A stretch of DNA of 64,000 bases from Symbiobacterium terraclitae (GTDB lineage Bacteria > Bacillota > Sulfobacillia > Symbiobacteriales > Symbiobacteriaceae). The stretch covers positions 145,030 through 209,029 of the forward strand of contig NZ_JAGGLG010000001.1 of the NCBI RefSeq assembly GCF_017874315.1. The letters are read 5' to 3'. The notes below the pieces were generated by a model. The model was not told the DNA's origin and made no database searches. It worked only from the letters and a program-made list of their open reading frames with translations. The first letter of the stretch is position 1. Each line of letters opens with the position of its first letter. The translations under genes and the position numbers were made by a program. Of this stretch, positions 32,803 to 40,697 are shown one piece after another.

Positions 32803-34077
32803 TTGAACATATGGGATCAGCTGGTGCCGGACTGCCCGGCACCGATCGCCGCAGCCGCTGCCGCCGCCCTCGAGCGCGTCCGGCCCGCCTGGGCGCAGGT
32901 GGACGAGCTGGTGCTGCGCAACCAGGCGCGGGTGCTGGCCGCCTTCCAGGAGGCCGGCGTTTCCGAGGTCCACTTCGCCGCCTCCACCGGCTACGGATAC
33001 AACGACATCGGCCGGGAGAAGCTGGACGAGCTCTTCGCCCGCGCCTTCGGCGCCGAGGCGGGCCTGGTGCGCATCCAGTTTGCCTCCGGCACCCACGCGA
33101 TCGCAACGGGCCTCTTCGCCGTCCTGCGGCCCGGCGACCGCCTCATCGCGGCCGCGGGGGCACCCTACGACACCCTGCAGCAGGTGATCGACGGCGCACC
33201 GGGGTCCCTCGCCGAGTGGGGCGTGCGCTATGAGGAGGTCCCGCTCAGGCCGGACCTCTCCGTCGACCCGGACGCCGTGGCCGCCGCCGTGCGGCAGCCT
33301 GACGCCCGGTGCCTCCTGATCCAGCGCTCCCGGGGATACTCGCTCCGGGCGCCGCTCTCCGTGGCGGAGATCGGTGCGCTGATCCGCAGGGCGAAGGCGG
33401 CCAACCCCGCGATCATCGTCCTCGTCGACAACTGCTACGGCGAGTTCGTCGAGGCGCAGGAGCCGCCCCACGTGGGGGCGGATCTGACCTGCGGGTCCCT
33501 GATCAAGAATCCCGGCGGCGGCATCGCCCCCAGCGGCGGCTACATCGTCGGCCGGGCCGACCTGGTGGAGCGGGCCGCAGCGCACCTGTTCGCCCCCGGC
33601 ATCGGGACGGAGGTGGGGGCCAACGCCGGTGTCAACCGGCTGCTCTTCCAGGGGCTCTTCCTGGCCCCGCACGTGACGGGGGAGGCGCTGCGGGGCGCCC
33701 AGTTCACCGCCGCCTTCTTCGACCTGCTGGGTTTCCGGGTGCGGCCGGCCTTCGACGCCCCCCGCTCCGACCTGGTGCAGGCGGTGGAGCTGGGCTCCGC
33801 GGAGGGCCTCAAGGCCTTCTGCCAGGCCGTGCAGAAGGCGAGCCCGGTCGACGCGCACGTGCGGCCCGAGCCCTGGGCCATGCCCGGCTACACCGACCCG
33901 GTGATCATGGCCGCGGGCACGTTCGTGCAGGGCTCCTCGGTGGAGCTCTCCGCCGACGGGCCCGTGCGGCCGCCCTACGCCGCCTACTTCCAGGGCGGCC
34001 TCACCCGGGAGCACGTGGTGCTGACCGCTTTGCGCGCCGCGAACGAACTGGCGGCCGCGGGCGTCCTTAGAGCGTAG
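32803..34077 (+). CDS. Methionine gamma-lyase-family (aluminium-resistance-type) PLP protein
   Basis: A 424-residue fold-type-I PLP-dependent protein of the family called aluminium resistance or YnbB. Characteristic stretches are STGYGYNDIGREKLDELFA, QFASGTHAIATGLFAVLRPG, VLVDNCYGEFVE and the PLP-lysine loop DLTCGSLIKNPGGGIAPSGG. Members are predicted carbon-sulfur lyases; the true substrate is not established. TTG 32803 follows CTGGAGGG. As in Bacillus it lies near glnA, but the usual glnR is absent. Confidence 0.9.
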   Translation: MNIWDQLVPDCPAPIAAAAAAALERVRPAWAQVDELVLRNQARVLAAFQEAGVSEVHFAASTGYGYNDIGREKLDELFARAFGAEAGLVRIQFASGTHAIATGLFAVLRPGDRLIAAAGAPYDTLQQVIDGAPGSLAEWGVRYEEVPLRPDLSVDPDAVAAAVRQPDARCLLIQRSRGYSLRAPLSVAEIGALIRRAKAANPAIIVLVDNCYGEFVEAQEPPHVGADLTCGSLIKNPGGGIAPSGGYIVGRADLVERAAAHLFAPGIGTEVGANAGVNRLLFQGLFLAPHVTGEALRGAQFTAAFFDLLGFRVRPAFDAPRSDLVQAVELGSAEGLKAFCQAVQKASPVDAHVRPEPWAMPGYTDPVIMAAGTFVQGSSVELSADGPVRPPYAAYFQGGLTREHVVLTALRAANELAAAGVLRA

Positions 34078-34109
34078 GCGTTTTCTGTTCTACGCGGGGG
34101 AGTGATCGC

Positions 34110-34595
34110 ATGTCTCTCCAGGGGATTGCCTTCATGGCCGCGGTGGCTGTGATGGTTTTGGGCGTGCTGGGCACGCTGATTCCAGCCCTGCCCGGGCTGC
34201 CCGTCATCTTCCTGGCCATGCTGGGCTACGGCGCAGTGGAGGGGTTCCGGGAGATGACCCCCGGCTTCCTCATCGCCGCCCTGCTGGTGGTGGCGGCGAC
34301 GCAGGTGGCGGAGCACTACGCCAGGGCCTGGGGCGCGCGGCGCTTCGGGGCGGGCAGGGCCGGCGCCTGGGGCGCCGTGATCGGCTCCATCGCCGGGCTC
34401 TTCTTCATGCCCCTCGGCCTCGTGCTGGGCCCGTTCCTCGGTGCGGCCCTCTTCGAGCTGTTCACCGGACGCCCGGGCGGCGAGGCGCTCCGGGCCGGCG
34501 TCGGCGGCCTGGTGGGGGTGCTGGGCTCCGTGGCCGTCAACCTGGTGGTGGCGCTGGGGCTCACCGTGGCGTTTATCGTGAAGGTGCTCATCTAG
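34110..34595 (+). CDS. DUF456 membrane protein
   Basis: A 161-residue, very hydrophobic protein with about five spans. Family hallmarks are [20 protein letters not shown] and [16 protein letters not shown]...[15 protein letters not shown]. Function unknown for the family. ATG 34110 follows GGGGGAGTG. It lies between the lyase-like gene and glnA with 32- and 16-base gaps, so the three are probably co-transcribed. Confidence 0.88.
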   Translation: MSLQGIAFMAAVAVMVLGVLGTLIPALPGLPVIFLAMLGYGAVEGFREMTPGFLIAALLVVAATQVAEHYARAWGARRFGAGRAGAWGAVIGSIAGLFFMPLGLVLGPFLGAALFELFTGRPGGEALRAGVGGLVGVLGSVAVNLVVALGLTVAFIVKVLI

Positions 34596-34611
34596 AGAGG
34601 AGGATGCGGTT

Positions 34612-35952
34612 GTGTCCGGACGCCCGAAGACCAAGGAAGAGGTGATGGAGCGGGTGCGGGAGCTGGACGTGCGCTTCATCCGGCTCCAGTTCACCGACAT
34701 CCTCGGCCTGATCAAGAACGTTGACATCCCCGCGGAACAGCTGGAGAAGGCGCTGGACGGCCAGGTGCTCTTCGACGGCTCGTCGATCGAGGGCTTCGTG
34801 CGGGTGGAGGAGGCCGACATGCTCCTCCGGCCCGATCCGCAGACCTTCGCCGTCTTCCCCTGGCAGGAGCAGGGGGAGGGAGCGACGGCGCGGCTGATCT
34901 GCGACGTGTGCCACGCCGACGGCACCCCCTTCGAGGGCGACCCGCGGGGCACTCTGAAGCGGGTCTGCGCCGAGGCGGCGAAGCTGGGCTTCACCATGAT
35001 GGTCGGCCCCGAGCCGGAGTTCTTCCTCTTCCTGCGGGAGCCGGACGGCCGGCCCACGACGAAGCCCATCGACCAGGCCTCCTACTTCGACCTGGGCCCG
35101 GTGGACCGGGGGGAGGAGTGCCGGCGCGACTGCGTGCTGGCCCTGCAGAAGATGGGGTTTGAGATCGAGTCCTCCCACCACGAGGTGGCCCCGGGGCAGC
35201 ACGAGATCGACTTCAAGTACACCGACGCCGTGGCCGCCGCCGACAACATCGCCACCTTCCGGTTCGTCGTGCGCACCATCGCCATCCAGCACGGGCTGCA
35301 CGCCTCGTTCATGCCGAAGCCGGTGGCGGGCGTCAACGGCTCGGGCATGCACCTGCACATGTCGCTCTTCCGCGACGGCGAGAACGCCTTCTACGACCCG
35401 AGCCAGCCCGACGGCGTGTCGCCGCTGCTCAAGCAGTTCATCGCCGGACTGCTCCTGCACGCCCCGGCCTACACCGCCATCTGCAACCCGCTGATCAACT
35501 CGTACAAGCGGCTGGTTCCCGGCTACGAGGCGCCCAGCTACATTGCCTGGTCCGAGCGGAACCGCTCGCCGCTGGTCCGCATCCCGGCCCGGAGGGGCCG
35601 CTCCACCCGCATCGAGCTGCGCTCGCCCGACCCCGCCTGCAACCCGTACCTCGCGCTGGCGGTCACGCTCGCGGCCGGGCTGGACGGCATCAAGCGGGGG
35701 CTGACGCCGCCGCCGGCGGTCAACCGGAACATCTACGCGATGACCCCCGAGGAGCGGGAGGCCGAGGGCATCGGCATGCTGCCGCAGAGCCTGCGGGACG
35801 CCCTCGTGGCGCTTGAGGCCGACCCCGTGATCCGGGAGGCGCTGGGCGAGCAGGTCTACCGCCGGTTCGTGGAGGCGAAGTCCATCGAGTGGGAGATCTA
35901 CCGGTCGCAGGTCCACCAGTGGGAGCTCGACCAGTACCTCTCCATCTTCTAG
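34612..35952 (+). CDS. glnA: Glutamine synthetase, type I (alpha-like)
   Basis: A 446-residue enzyme making glutamine from glutamate, ammonia and ATP; dodecameric. Signatures are [44 protein letters not shown] (ATP site) and [22 protein letters not shown]. The adenylylation-site Tyr context of the beta type is absent (NIYAMTPEE in its place), as in Firmicute feedback-inhibited enzymes. GTG 34612 follows AGAGAGGAGG. No glnR regulator gene accompanies it, unlike Bacillus. Confidence 0.97.
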   Translation: MSGRPKTKEEVMERVRELDVRFIRLQFTDILGLIKNVDIPAEQLEKALDGQVLFDGSSIEGFVRVEEADMLLRPDPQTFAVFPWQEQGEGATARLICDVCHADGTPFEGDPRGTLKRVCAEAAKLGFTMMVGPEPEFFLFLREPDGRPTTKPIDQASYFDLGPVDRGEECRRDCVLALQKMGFEIESSHHEVAPGQHEIDFKYTDAVAAADNIATFRFVVRTIAIQHGLHASFMPKPVAGVNGSGMHLHMSLFRDGENAFYDPSQPDGVSPLLKQFIAGLLLHAPAYTAICNPLINSYKRLVPGYEAPSYIAWSERNRSPLVRIPARRGRSTRIELRSPDPACNPYLALAVTLAAGLDGIKRGLTPPPAVNRNIYAMTPEEREAEGIGMLPQSLRDALVALEADPVIREALGEQVYRRFVEAKSIEWEIYRSQVHQWELDQYLSIF

Positions 35953-35979
35953 GGCGTGACGCGGTCACAGGAAACAGGA

Positions 35980-36020
35980 AGCCCGGCGGGAGCCACCGCT
36001 CCCACCGGGCTGTCTGTTTT
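35980..36020. terminator. Bidirectional terminator between glnA and lexA
   Basis: A 14-bp stem with one mismatch (35980-35993 with 35998-36011), followed on the plus strand by GTCTGTTTT and on the minus strand by TCCTGTTTCC. Confidence 0.85.
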
Positions 36021-36040
36021 CGCAGTCAGCTGCGCCCGAA

Positions 36041-36658
36041 TCAGTGCATCCGCCGGACGAGGCCGACCACCTTGCCCAGCACCTGACAGTCGGGCACGAT
36101 GATCGGGTCCATGAAGCGGTTCTCGGGCTGCAGCCGGATGTGGTCCTGCTCCTTGAAGAAGCGCTTGACCGTCGCCTCGTCCTCGATGAGGGCCACGACG
36201 ATGTCGCCGTTGTTGGCGTGCTGCTGCCGCTGCACCAGTACGAGGTCGCCGTCGAGGATGCCCGCTTCGATCATCGAGTCGCCCTGGATCTTCAGGAAGA
36301 AGAGGTCGGACTCGTCCGCACGGACGAAGTCGGAGGGCAGCGGGAAGTGGTCCTCGATGGTCTCCTGGGCCAGGATCGGCTGGCCCGCCGTCACGCGGCC
36401 CACCACGGGAACCGTGATGGTGCGCTGGAGCTTCGTGGTGCTTCCGTCCAGCACCTCGATGGCCCGGGGCTTCGTGGGATCGCGGCGGATGTACCCCTTC
36501 TCCTCCAGCCGCGTCATGTGCCCGTGGACCGTGGAGCTGGAACTGAGGCCGATCGCCTCACCAATCTCCCGCACCGAGGGGGGGTAGCCCTTCGTGCGGA
36601 TCTCGTCCTTGATGAACTGCAGGATCTGGCGCTGTCGCTCCGTCAGGGACTCCGGCAT
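36041..36658 (-). CDS. lexA: SOS repressor LexA
   Basis: A 205-residue repressor and autoprotease. The N-terminal winged helix-turn-helix ([33 protein letters not shown]) binds SOS boxes. The cleavage bond is Ala-Gly in [10 protein letters not shown] near residue 91. The catalytic Ser is in QGDSMIEAG and the Lys in EATVKRFF. RecA on single-stranded DNA triggers cleavage. ATG 36658 follows AGGAGGT. Its promoter is overlapped by a Bacillus-type SOS box (36772-36785), so it should repress itself. It diverges from a yneA-like gene, as in Bacillus. Confidence 0.97.
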   Translation of the reverse strand: MPESLTERQRQILQFIKDEIRTKGYPPSVREIGEAIGLSSSSTVHGHMTRLEEKGYIRRDPTKPRAIEVLDGSTTKLQRTITVPVVGRVTAGQPILAQETIEDHFPLPSDFVRADESDLFFLKIQGDSMIEAGILDGDLVLVQRQQHANNGDIVVALIEDEATVKRFFKEQDHIRLQPENRFMDPIIVPDCQVLGKVVGLVRRMH

Positions 36659-36746
36659 GCAGCGACACCTCCTGAACTGACGGCGAGCGCACCCGCGATC
36701 CGGCGTCCACTCGCCCTTATCCTTCCTGCGCGGTCCGGTTGGGTAG

Positions 36747-36774
36747 ATTGTACCATATGACGGGCCTTCTGCAA
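36747..36774 (-). promoter_or_regulatory. lexA promoter
   Basis: On the minus strand TTGCAG (36774-36769), 16 bases, TACAAT (36752-36747). The -35 overlaps SOS box 1. Confidence 0.65.
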
Positions 36775-36785
36775 ACGCCTGTTCG
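36772..36785 (-). promoter_or_regulatory. LexA-binding SOS box 1
   Basis: On the minus strand CGAACAGGCGTTTG, matching the Gram-positive consensus CGAAC-RNRY-GTTYG/C at essentially every position. It overlaps the lexA -35. Confidence 0.8.
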
Positions 36786-36811
36786 AAAAAATGTGGTCAG
36801 GGGGGTTGACC

Positions 36812-36825
36812 AGAACGTTCATTCG
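36812..36825 (+). promoter_or_regulatory. LexA-binding SOS box 2
   Basis: On the minus strand CGAATGAACGTTCT, 12 of 14 consensus positions. On the plus strand it sits exactly between TTGACC (36806-36811) and the -10 region near 36829 of the yneA-like gene. Confidence 0.7.
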
Positions 36826-36893
36826 TGATACCCTCAAGGCGAACAGAGGTTCCGCTGGCTGCGGCGATGTGTTCGGGCGAGGGAGGGTTCACG

Positions 36894-37235
36894 ATGGCCG
36901 CGACGTACGTAGAGTCGAGGAGCAGGAGGGTCAGGCGGCGCACGCCCAGGGCGGTCCGCCGTGCCCGCACGCTGGCCGTGCTGTTTGCACTCACGGTGTG
37001 CGCTGCCGTACTGCTGTTCCCCCGGCTCGTCCACACGCAGTCCCACGAGCCCCCGACGGGCGTCCACCACACGGTGGCGTACGGCGACACGCTGTGGGAC
37101 ATCGCGGTCGCCCACGCGGGCAACCGCGACGTCCGGGAGGTCGTCTACCAGATCCGGCGGCTGAACGGCCTGTCGTCGGCCGAGATCCACCCGGGTCAGG
37201 TGCTGTTCATCCCTACGGAGTCCGGCGGGCGCTGA
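36894..37235 (+). CDS. yneA: YneA-like SOS cell-division suppressor (LysM protein)
   Basis: A 113-residue protein. A basic cytoplasmic start (RSRRVRRRTPRAVRRAR) precedes one membrane span (TLAVLFALTVCAAVLLF) and an external LysM domain (VAYGDTLWDIAVAHAGNRD ... LNGLSSAEIHPGQVLFIP) that should bind peptidoglycan. This is the architecture of Bacillus YneA, which delays septation during DNA damage. ATG 36894 follows GAGGGAGGG. A LexA box overlaps its promoter and lexA is divergent, so SOS control is very likely. The symbol is assigned by architecture and context. Confidence 0.85.
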   Translation: MAATYVESRSRRVRRRTPRAVRRARTLAVLFALTVCAAVLLFPRLVHTQSHEPPTGVHHTVAYGDTLWDIAVAHAGNRDVREVVYQIRRLNGLSSAEIHPGQVLFIPTESGGR

Positions 37236-37256
37236 CGCGCGAGGGAGGGTGAGCTC

Positions 37257-37577
37257 ATGGCGGTGGTGGTGCAGAGTTTCGAGGGCAGGCTGCCGGCCGA
37301 GCTGTACGAGCGGCTGGTGCGGCTGCGCCAGCGCTACGCGCAGGTCCTCCGGGCCGCGGCGGCCGGCGACTTTGGGGACGAGGAGCAACTCCGGGCCCTC
37401 AGCAGGCGTGTGGGGCGCCTGCTGGCGGAGACCGCCCGCACGCCGGTGGAGGAGCGCGGCGGCCTTCCGATGCTCGAGATCTCGCTCTCCGTGGACCGGC
37501 TCTTTCCCGAACTGCGCGCCTGGAACCAGCGCTTCGCCCAGCACTACCGCCCCGAACGGCGTGCAGCCGGCTGGTAG
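37257..37577 (+). CDS. Hypothetical protein in the yneA operon
   Basis: A 106-residue soluble, largely helical, Arg/Leu/Glu-rich protein (ELYERLVRLRQRYAQVLRA, ALSRRVGRLLAETART, SVDRLFPELRAWNQRFAQ). ATG 37257 follows GAGGGAGGGTGAG. It begins 21 bases after the yneA-like gene and is probably part of the same SOS-controlled transcript. It is not the resolvase-like YneB or YnzC found at this place in Bacillus. No family recognised. Confidence 0.7.
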   Translation: MAVVVQSFEGRLPAELYERLVRLRQRYAQVLRAAAAGDFGDEEQLRALSRRVGRLLAETARTPVEERGGLPMLEISLSVDRLFPELRAWNQRFAQHYRPERRAAGW

Positions 37578-37604
37578 CGATCCAGCTTAGAACCGTTAGA
37601 AATC

Positions 37605-37637
37605 GGGTCCACACCTGAGGGTGTGGGCCCGTCTTTG
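37605..37637 (+). terminator. Terminator of the yneA-like operon
   Basis: GGGTCCACACC (37605-37615) pairs with GGTGTGGGCCC (37620-37630) with one G-T pair, followed by GTCTTTG. Confidence 0.75.
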
Positions 37638-37662
37638 TCGGGCCTTTCAGACGGGGGCTGGA

Positions 37663-37693
37663 TTGACCTGGGTGGCAAATACTTTGCTATAAT
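37663..37693 (+). promoter_or_regulatory. Promoter of the res/ccs operon
   Basis: TTGACC (37663-37668), 19 bases, perfect TATAAT (37688-37693) preceded by TGC, an extended -10. The leader to the first start codon is about 80 bases. Confidence 0.7.
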
Positions 37694-37777
37694 GAATCGC
37701 ACATCTGATGCTCGAGGCTTCCAGGTATCTGGAGGAGCCGAACGAACGTCTGTAGTGTCAGGGCGAGGTGATGACCT

Positions 37778-38419
37778 GTGGTCTGTCCGGAGTGCGGCAC
37801 ACGGCTCGAGGAGGGCGGGCGCTTCTGCCACGGCTGCGGCTGGGATTCGCAGGAGGCAGCGGCGGCGCGCCGGGCCGCGGAGCTGGCGCGGCGGCCGGCC
37901 TGGAAGCGCTGGGTATCGGGCATCTCGCTCGGCGTGCTGGCCGCGGTCGTGCTGGTGATGCTGCTGGTGCCGCGCACGGAGGCGGAGACCGTGCCGCAGG
38001 TGGGCACGCCGGCGCCCGACTTCGCGCTGGAGACGCTGGACGGCGACGCCGTCGTGCGCCTCTCCGACCTGGCCGGGCAGCCCGTGGTCATCAACTTCTG
38101 GGCGACCTGGTGCCCCCCGTGCCGGAAGGAGATGCCTGACTTCCAGCAGGTGTACGACAAGTACAAGGAGATGGGGCTCCGGTTCTACGCCGTGAACGTG
38201 GGCGAGTCGCGGGTGGCGGTGCGGGACTTCGCCGAGCGGCTCGGGGTCGACTTCCCGATCCTGATCGACGCCGACGAGAGCGCCCAGCGGGCGTACCGCA
38301 TCCTCCCGATTCCCGCGACCTTCTTCATCGACCGTGACGGGATCATCCGCGGGGTGTACCAGTATCAGATGTCGCTGCCGCAGATCGAGGCTGAGGTCGG
38401 GCGCCTGCTGGCCCGCTAG
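37778..38419 (+). CDS. resA: ResA/TlpA-like thioredoxin with N-terminal zinc ribbon
   Basis: A 213-residue thiol-disulfide oxidoreductase. Residues 2-23 form a cytoplasmic zinc ribbon (CPECG ... CHGCG), followed by one membrane span (about residues 48-66). The outward thioredoxin domain has VVINFWATWCPPCRKEMPDF and the cis-Pro region IPATFFI. ResA-type proteins reduce the CXXCH cysteines of apocytochrome c, using electrons passed by CcdA. The zinc ribbon is not part of classical ResA and recurs in the neighbouring ResB. GTG 37778 follows GCGAGGTG. First gene of resA-ccdA-resB-resC. Confidence 0.9.
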   Translation: MVCPECGTRLEEGGRFCHGCGWDSQEAAAARRAAELARRPAWKRWVSGISLGVLAAVVLVMLLVPRTEAETVPQVGTPAPDFALETLDGDAVVRLSDLAGQPVVINFWATWCPPCRKEMPDFQQVYDKYKEMGLRFYAVNVGESRVAVRDFAERLGVDFPILIDADESAQRAYRILPIPATFFIDRDGIIRGVYQYQMSLPQIEAEVGRLLAR

Positions 38420-38428
38420 GAGGAGTCG

Positions 38429-39139
38429 ATGCCCATGGCCACACCGAACCTGTTCCTCGCCTTCGGCGCAGGGGTGCTCTCGTTTGTCTCCCCGTGCGTC
38501 CTGCCGATCTACCCGTCTTTCCTCAGCTACGTGACCGGGGTTTCGGTGGCCGAGATCTCCGCCGGTTCCCGCGCCGTCCGGGTCCGGGTCCTGAAGCACA
38601 GCCTGGCCTTCTTCGCCGGGTTCTCGGTGATCTACATCGCCCTGGGCCTCACGGCCAGCGCGCTGGGTTCCTTCTTCTACAGCAGCCGCTCCTGGCTGCC
38701 GGTGGCGGGCGGCATCTTCGTCGCGGTCATGGGGCTGACGCTGATGGGCGTGCTGCGCATCCCCTTCCTGATGCGGGACACGCGCCGCCAGCTGGCCAGC
38801 CGCCCCGAGGGGTATCTCGGGTCAGCGCTGATCGGCCTCACCTTCGCAGCAGGCTGGACGCCCTGTATCGGCCCGATCCTGGGCGCGGTGCTGGCCCTGG
38901 CCGCCACAAGCCCGGGCTACGGGGGCCTGCTGCTGCTGGCCTACTCGGTCGGCTTTGCGCTGCCCTTCATCGGCATGGCGTACGCGCTGGGCTCCGTCCG
39001 CAAGCTGGCGCAGTACTCGCTGGCGATCGAGCGGGTCGGCGGCGCCATCATGGTGGTGATGGGCATCATGCTGGCCACGGGCACCATGGAGCGCCTGTCG
39101 GCCTGGCTGCTGGAGGTTACGGGGTTCACAGGATTCTGA
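38429..39139 (+). CDS. ccdA: Cytochrome c biogenesis protein CcdA
   Basis: A 236-residue protein with six spans that carries reducing power from cytoplasmic thioredoxin across the membrane. The redox cysteines are in FVSPCVLPIYPSFLSY (span 1) and GWTPCIGPILG (span 4). It passes electrons to the ResA-like protein encoded upstream. AGGAGGAG overlaps the upstream gene's stop codon, and ATG 38429 (or 38435) follows. Confidence 0.95.
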   Translation: MPMATPNLFLAFGAGVLSFVSPCVLPIYPSFLSYVTGVSVAEISAGSRAVRVRVLKHSLAFFAGFSVIYIALGLTASALGSFFYSSRSWLPVAGGIFVAVMGLTLMGVLRIPFLMRDTRRQLASRPEGYLGSALIGLTFAAGWTPCIGPILGAVLALAATSPGYGGLLLLAYSVGFALPFIGMAYALGSVRKLAQYSLAIERVGGAIMVVMGIMLATGTMERLSAWLLEVTGFTGF

Positions 39140-39149
39140 TCGCAGCAGA

Positions 39150-39186
39150 GGGGGGGACTCCGGTCTCCCCCTTAAGCAGGGGGGAG
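39150..39186 (+). promoter_or_regulatory. Two mutually exclusive hairpins over the resB ribosome site
   Basis: In the ccdA-resB spacer the C-run at 39165-39171 can pair either upstream with the G-run at 39150-39158 (nine pairs, loop TCCG) or downstream with GGGGGAG at 39180-39186 (seven perfect pairs), which is the resB Shine-Dalgarno. The first structure frees the ribosome site, the second hides it. A regulatory effect is inferred from base pairing only. Confidence 0.45.
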
Positions 39187-39191
39187 TTTCG

Positions 39192-40697
39192 CTGGCCGCT
39201 GTCAGTGCAGCCAACTGCCCGGCCTGCCGCCGCTCGCTCCCAGTGGGGGCCCAGTTCTGCCCGGGTTGCGGACTGGCGCTGGGAGAGAAGGAGCGGGTGC
39301 GGCAGCCGGAGGGGCCGAGCCCGTGGGTGGTCCTGCTGGACCGCACGTGGGACTTCTTCGCATCCACCAAGGTGGCTTCCGTCCTCATCGTGCTCATCGC
39401 CGCGGCTTCCATCCTCGGCACCTTGATCGAACAGGAGTCCCTGTACCAGGACTGGAGGCCGCCCTATCTCTACTACCCGGACCGCTACGGGGAGTTCTGG
39501 GGGAACCTCTTCATGCGGCTGGGCCTCACCCACACCTACTCGTCGGTATGGTACGCCGCCCTGATCCTGATGCTGGTCATCAGCCTGATCATCTGCTCGC
39601 TGCACCGGCTGGTGCCGCTGCACCGGCAGCTGGTGCGCCCGCAGGTCTGGAAGCTGCCCCACTTCCTGCGCAAGCAGCAGGTGGTGCTGGAGGCCGGGGT
39701 CAGCCTGGGGGAGGCCGAATCCAGGCTCAACAGGGCCGGGTACCGCATCTGGCGGGACCGGGAGTGCCTGTATGCCGAAAAGGGCCGCCTGAGCCGGTAC
39801 GGCCCCTACATCCTGCACATCGGGCTCCTGGTGGTCTGCTTCGCCGCCTTCGCCAAGGCGCTGCCGGGGTGGGACGAGTCACAGGACGTCTGGATTCCCG
39901 ACGGGCAGACCGTGAAGGTGCCGGGAACGGACTTCGCGATCACCAACCACCAGTTCACCATCGAGCTGTACGAGAACGGCATGCCGTCCCGCTACGCCAC
40001 CGACGCCTCCATCCTCGTGGAAGGGCAGGAGGTCGTGCGGAAGACGATCGAGGTGAACAAGCCGCTCTCGTACGGCGGCTGGGACATCTATCAGGCCTCG
40101 TGGCGGGAGGAGCCCGGCGTGGCCCACCTGCGGCTCGTCCACGCGGAGACCGGCCAGGTGGTCACCAGGATCCCCTTCGACCTGCGGGATCCGGCGCCGG
40201 AGTACCCGATCGAGGGGACCAACCTGAAAGTCGCCGTCCGCACGTATCTGCACGACTTCATGCTCGATCCGGAGACCAACCAGCCCACCAACGCGTCCTA
40301 CGAGGTGCGCAACCCGGTGGTCATGGCCGAGGTGGTGACGGCGGATACCGAGCAGGTCCTGGGCCGGGTCGCCCTGGTGATCCTGGGCGATGTGCCGGCG
40401 GTCTACGCCGGACCGTACTACCTGGAGGTGGAGCGGGTCGACACCCGCTGGTACACCGCCCTGAAGCTGCACCAGGACAAGACGGTACCCTACATGTACG
40501 CGGGTCTCGCAGTCGTCTTCATCGGCATGTTGATCACGTTCTTCATTTTCCACTGGCAGGTCTGGGTGCGGGAGGAGAACGGGGGGGTTCTCATCGGCGC
40601 CCGGGCGTACAAGAACCGGTTCGGACTGACTCGGGAGATCCAGCGCCTCTTCGGCGCACCCCAGGGGGAGGGGACGGAGCGAAATGACACCGCGTAA
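39192..40697 (+). CDS. resB: Cytochrome c biogenesis protein ResB with N-terminal zinc ribbon, apparent CTG start
   Basis: A 501-residue protein of the system II (Ccs) haem-delivery and ligation complex. An N-terminal zinc ribbon (CPAC ... CPGCG) is followed by ResB spans (about residues 50-70, 110-130, 215-235), a large external domain and a final span near 440. The first canonical in-frame start, GTG 39243, falls between the two cysteine pairs and would destroy the ribbon. CTG 39192 lies five bases after GGGGGGAG and gives an intact product beginning LAAVSAANCPAC. The frame is otherwise open upstream with no ATG, GTG or TTG at a suitable place. The 3' end overlaps resC by 14 bases. Confidence 0.88.
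   Translation: MAAVSAANCPACRRSLPVGAQFCPGCGLALGEKERVRQPEGPSPWVVLLDRTWDFFASTKVASVLIVLIAAASILGTLIEQESLYQDWRPPYLYYPDRYGEFWGNLFMRLGLTHTYSSVWYAALILMLVISLIICSLHRLVPLHRQLVRPQVWKLPHFLRKQQVVLEAGVSLGEAESRLNRAGYRIWRDRECLYAEKGRLSRYGPYILHIGLLVVCFAAFAKALPGWDESQDVWIPDGQTVKVPGTDFAITNHQFTIELYENGMPSRYATDASILVEGQEVVRKTIEVNKPLSYGGWDIYQASWREEPGVAHLRLVHAETGQVVTRIPFDLRDPAPEYPIEGTNLKVAVRTYLHDFMLDPETNQPTNASYEVRNPVVMAEVVTADTEQVLGRVALVILGDVPAVYAGPYYLEVERVDTRWYTALKLHQDKTVPYMYAGLAVVFIGMLITFFIFHWQVWVREENGGVLIGARAYKNRFGLTREIQRLFGAPQGEGTERNDTA

Noticed and set aside
32785..34014. 409-codon frame opposite the methionine gamma-lyase-like gene
   Set aside because: No motif, shadow composition, and the opposite frame is a well-conserved PLP protein.
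36785..36800. Run of A bases near the lexA/yneA region as a terminator
   Set aside because: No stem precedes it; it is part of the divergent promoter region next to SOS box 1.
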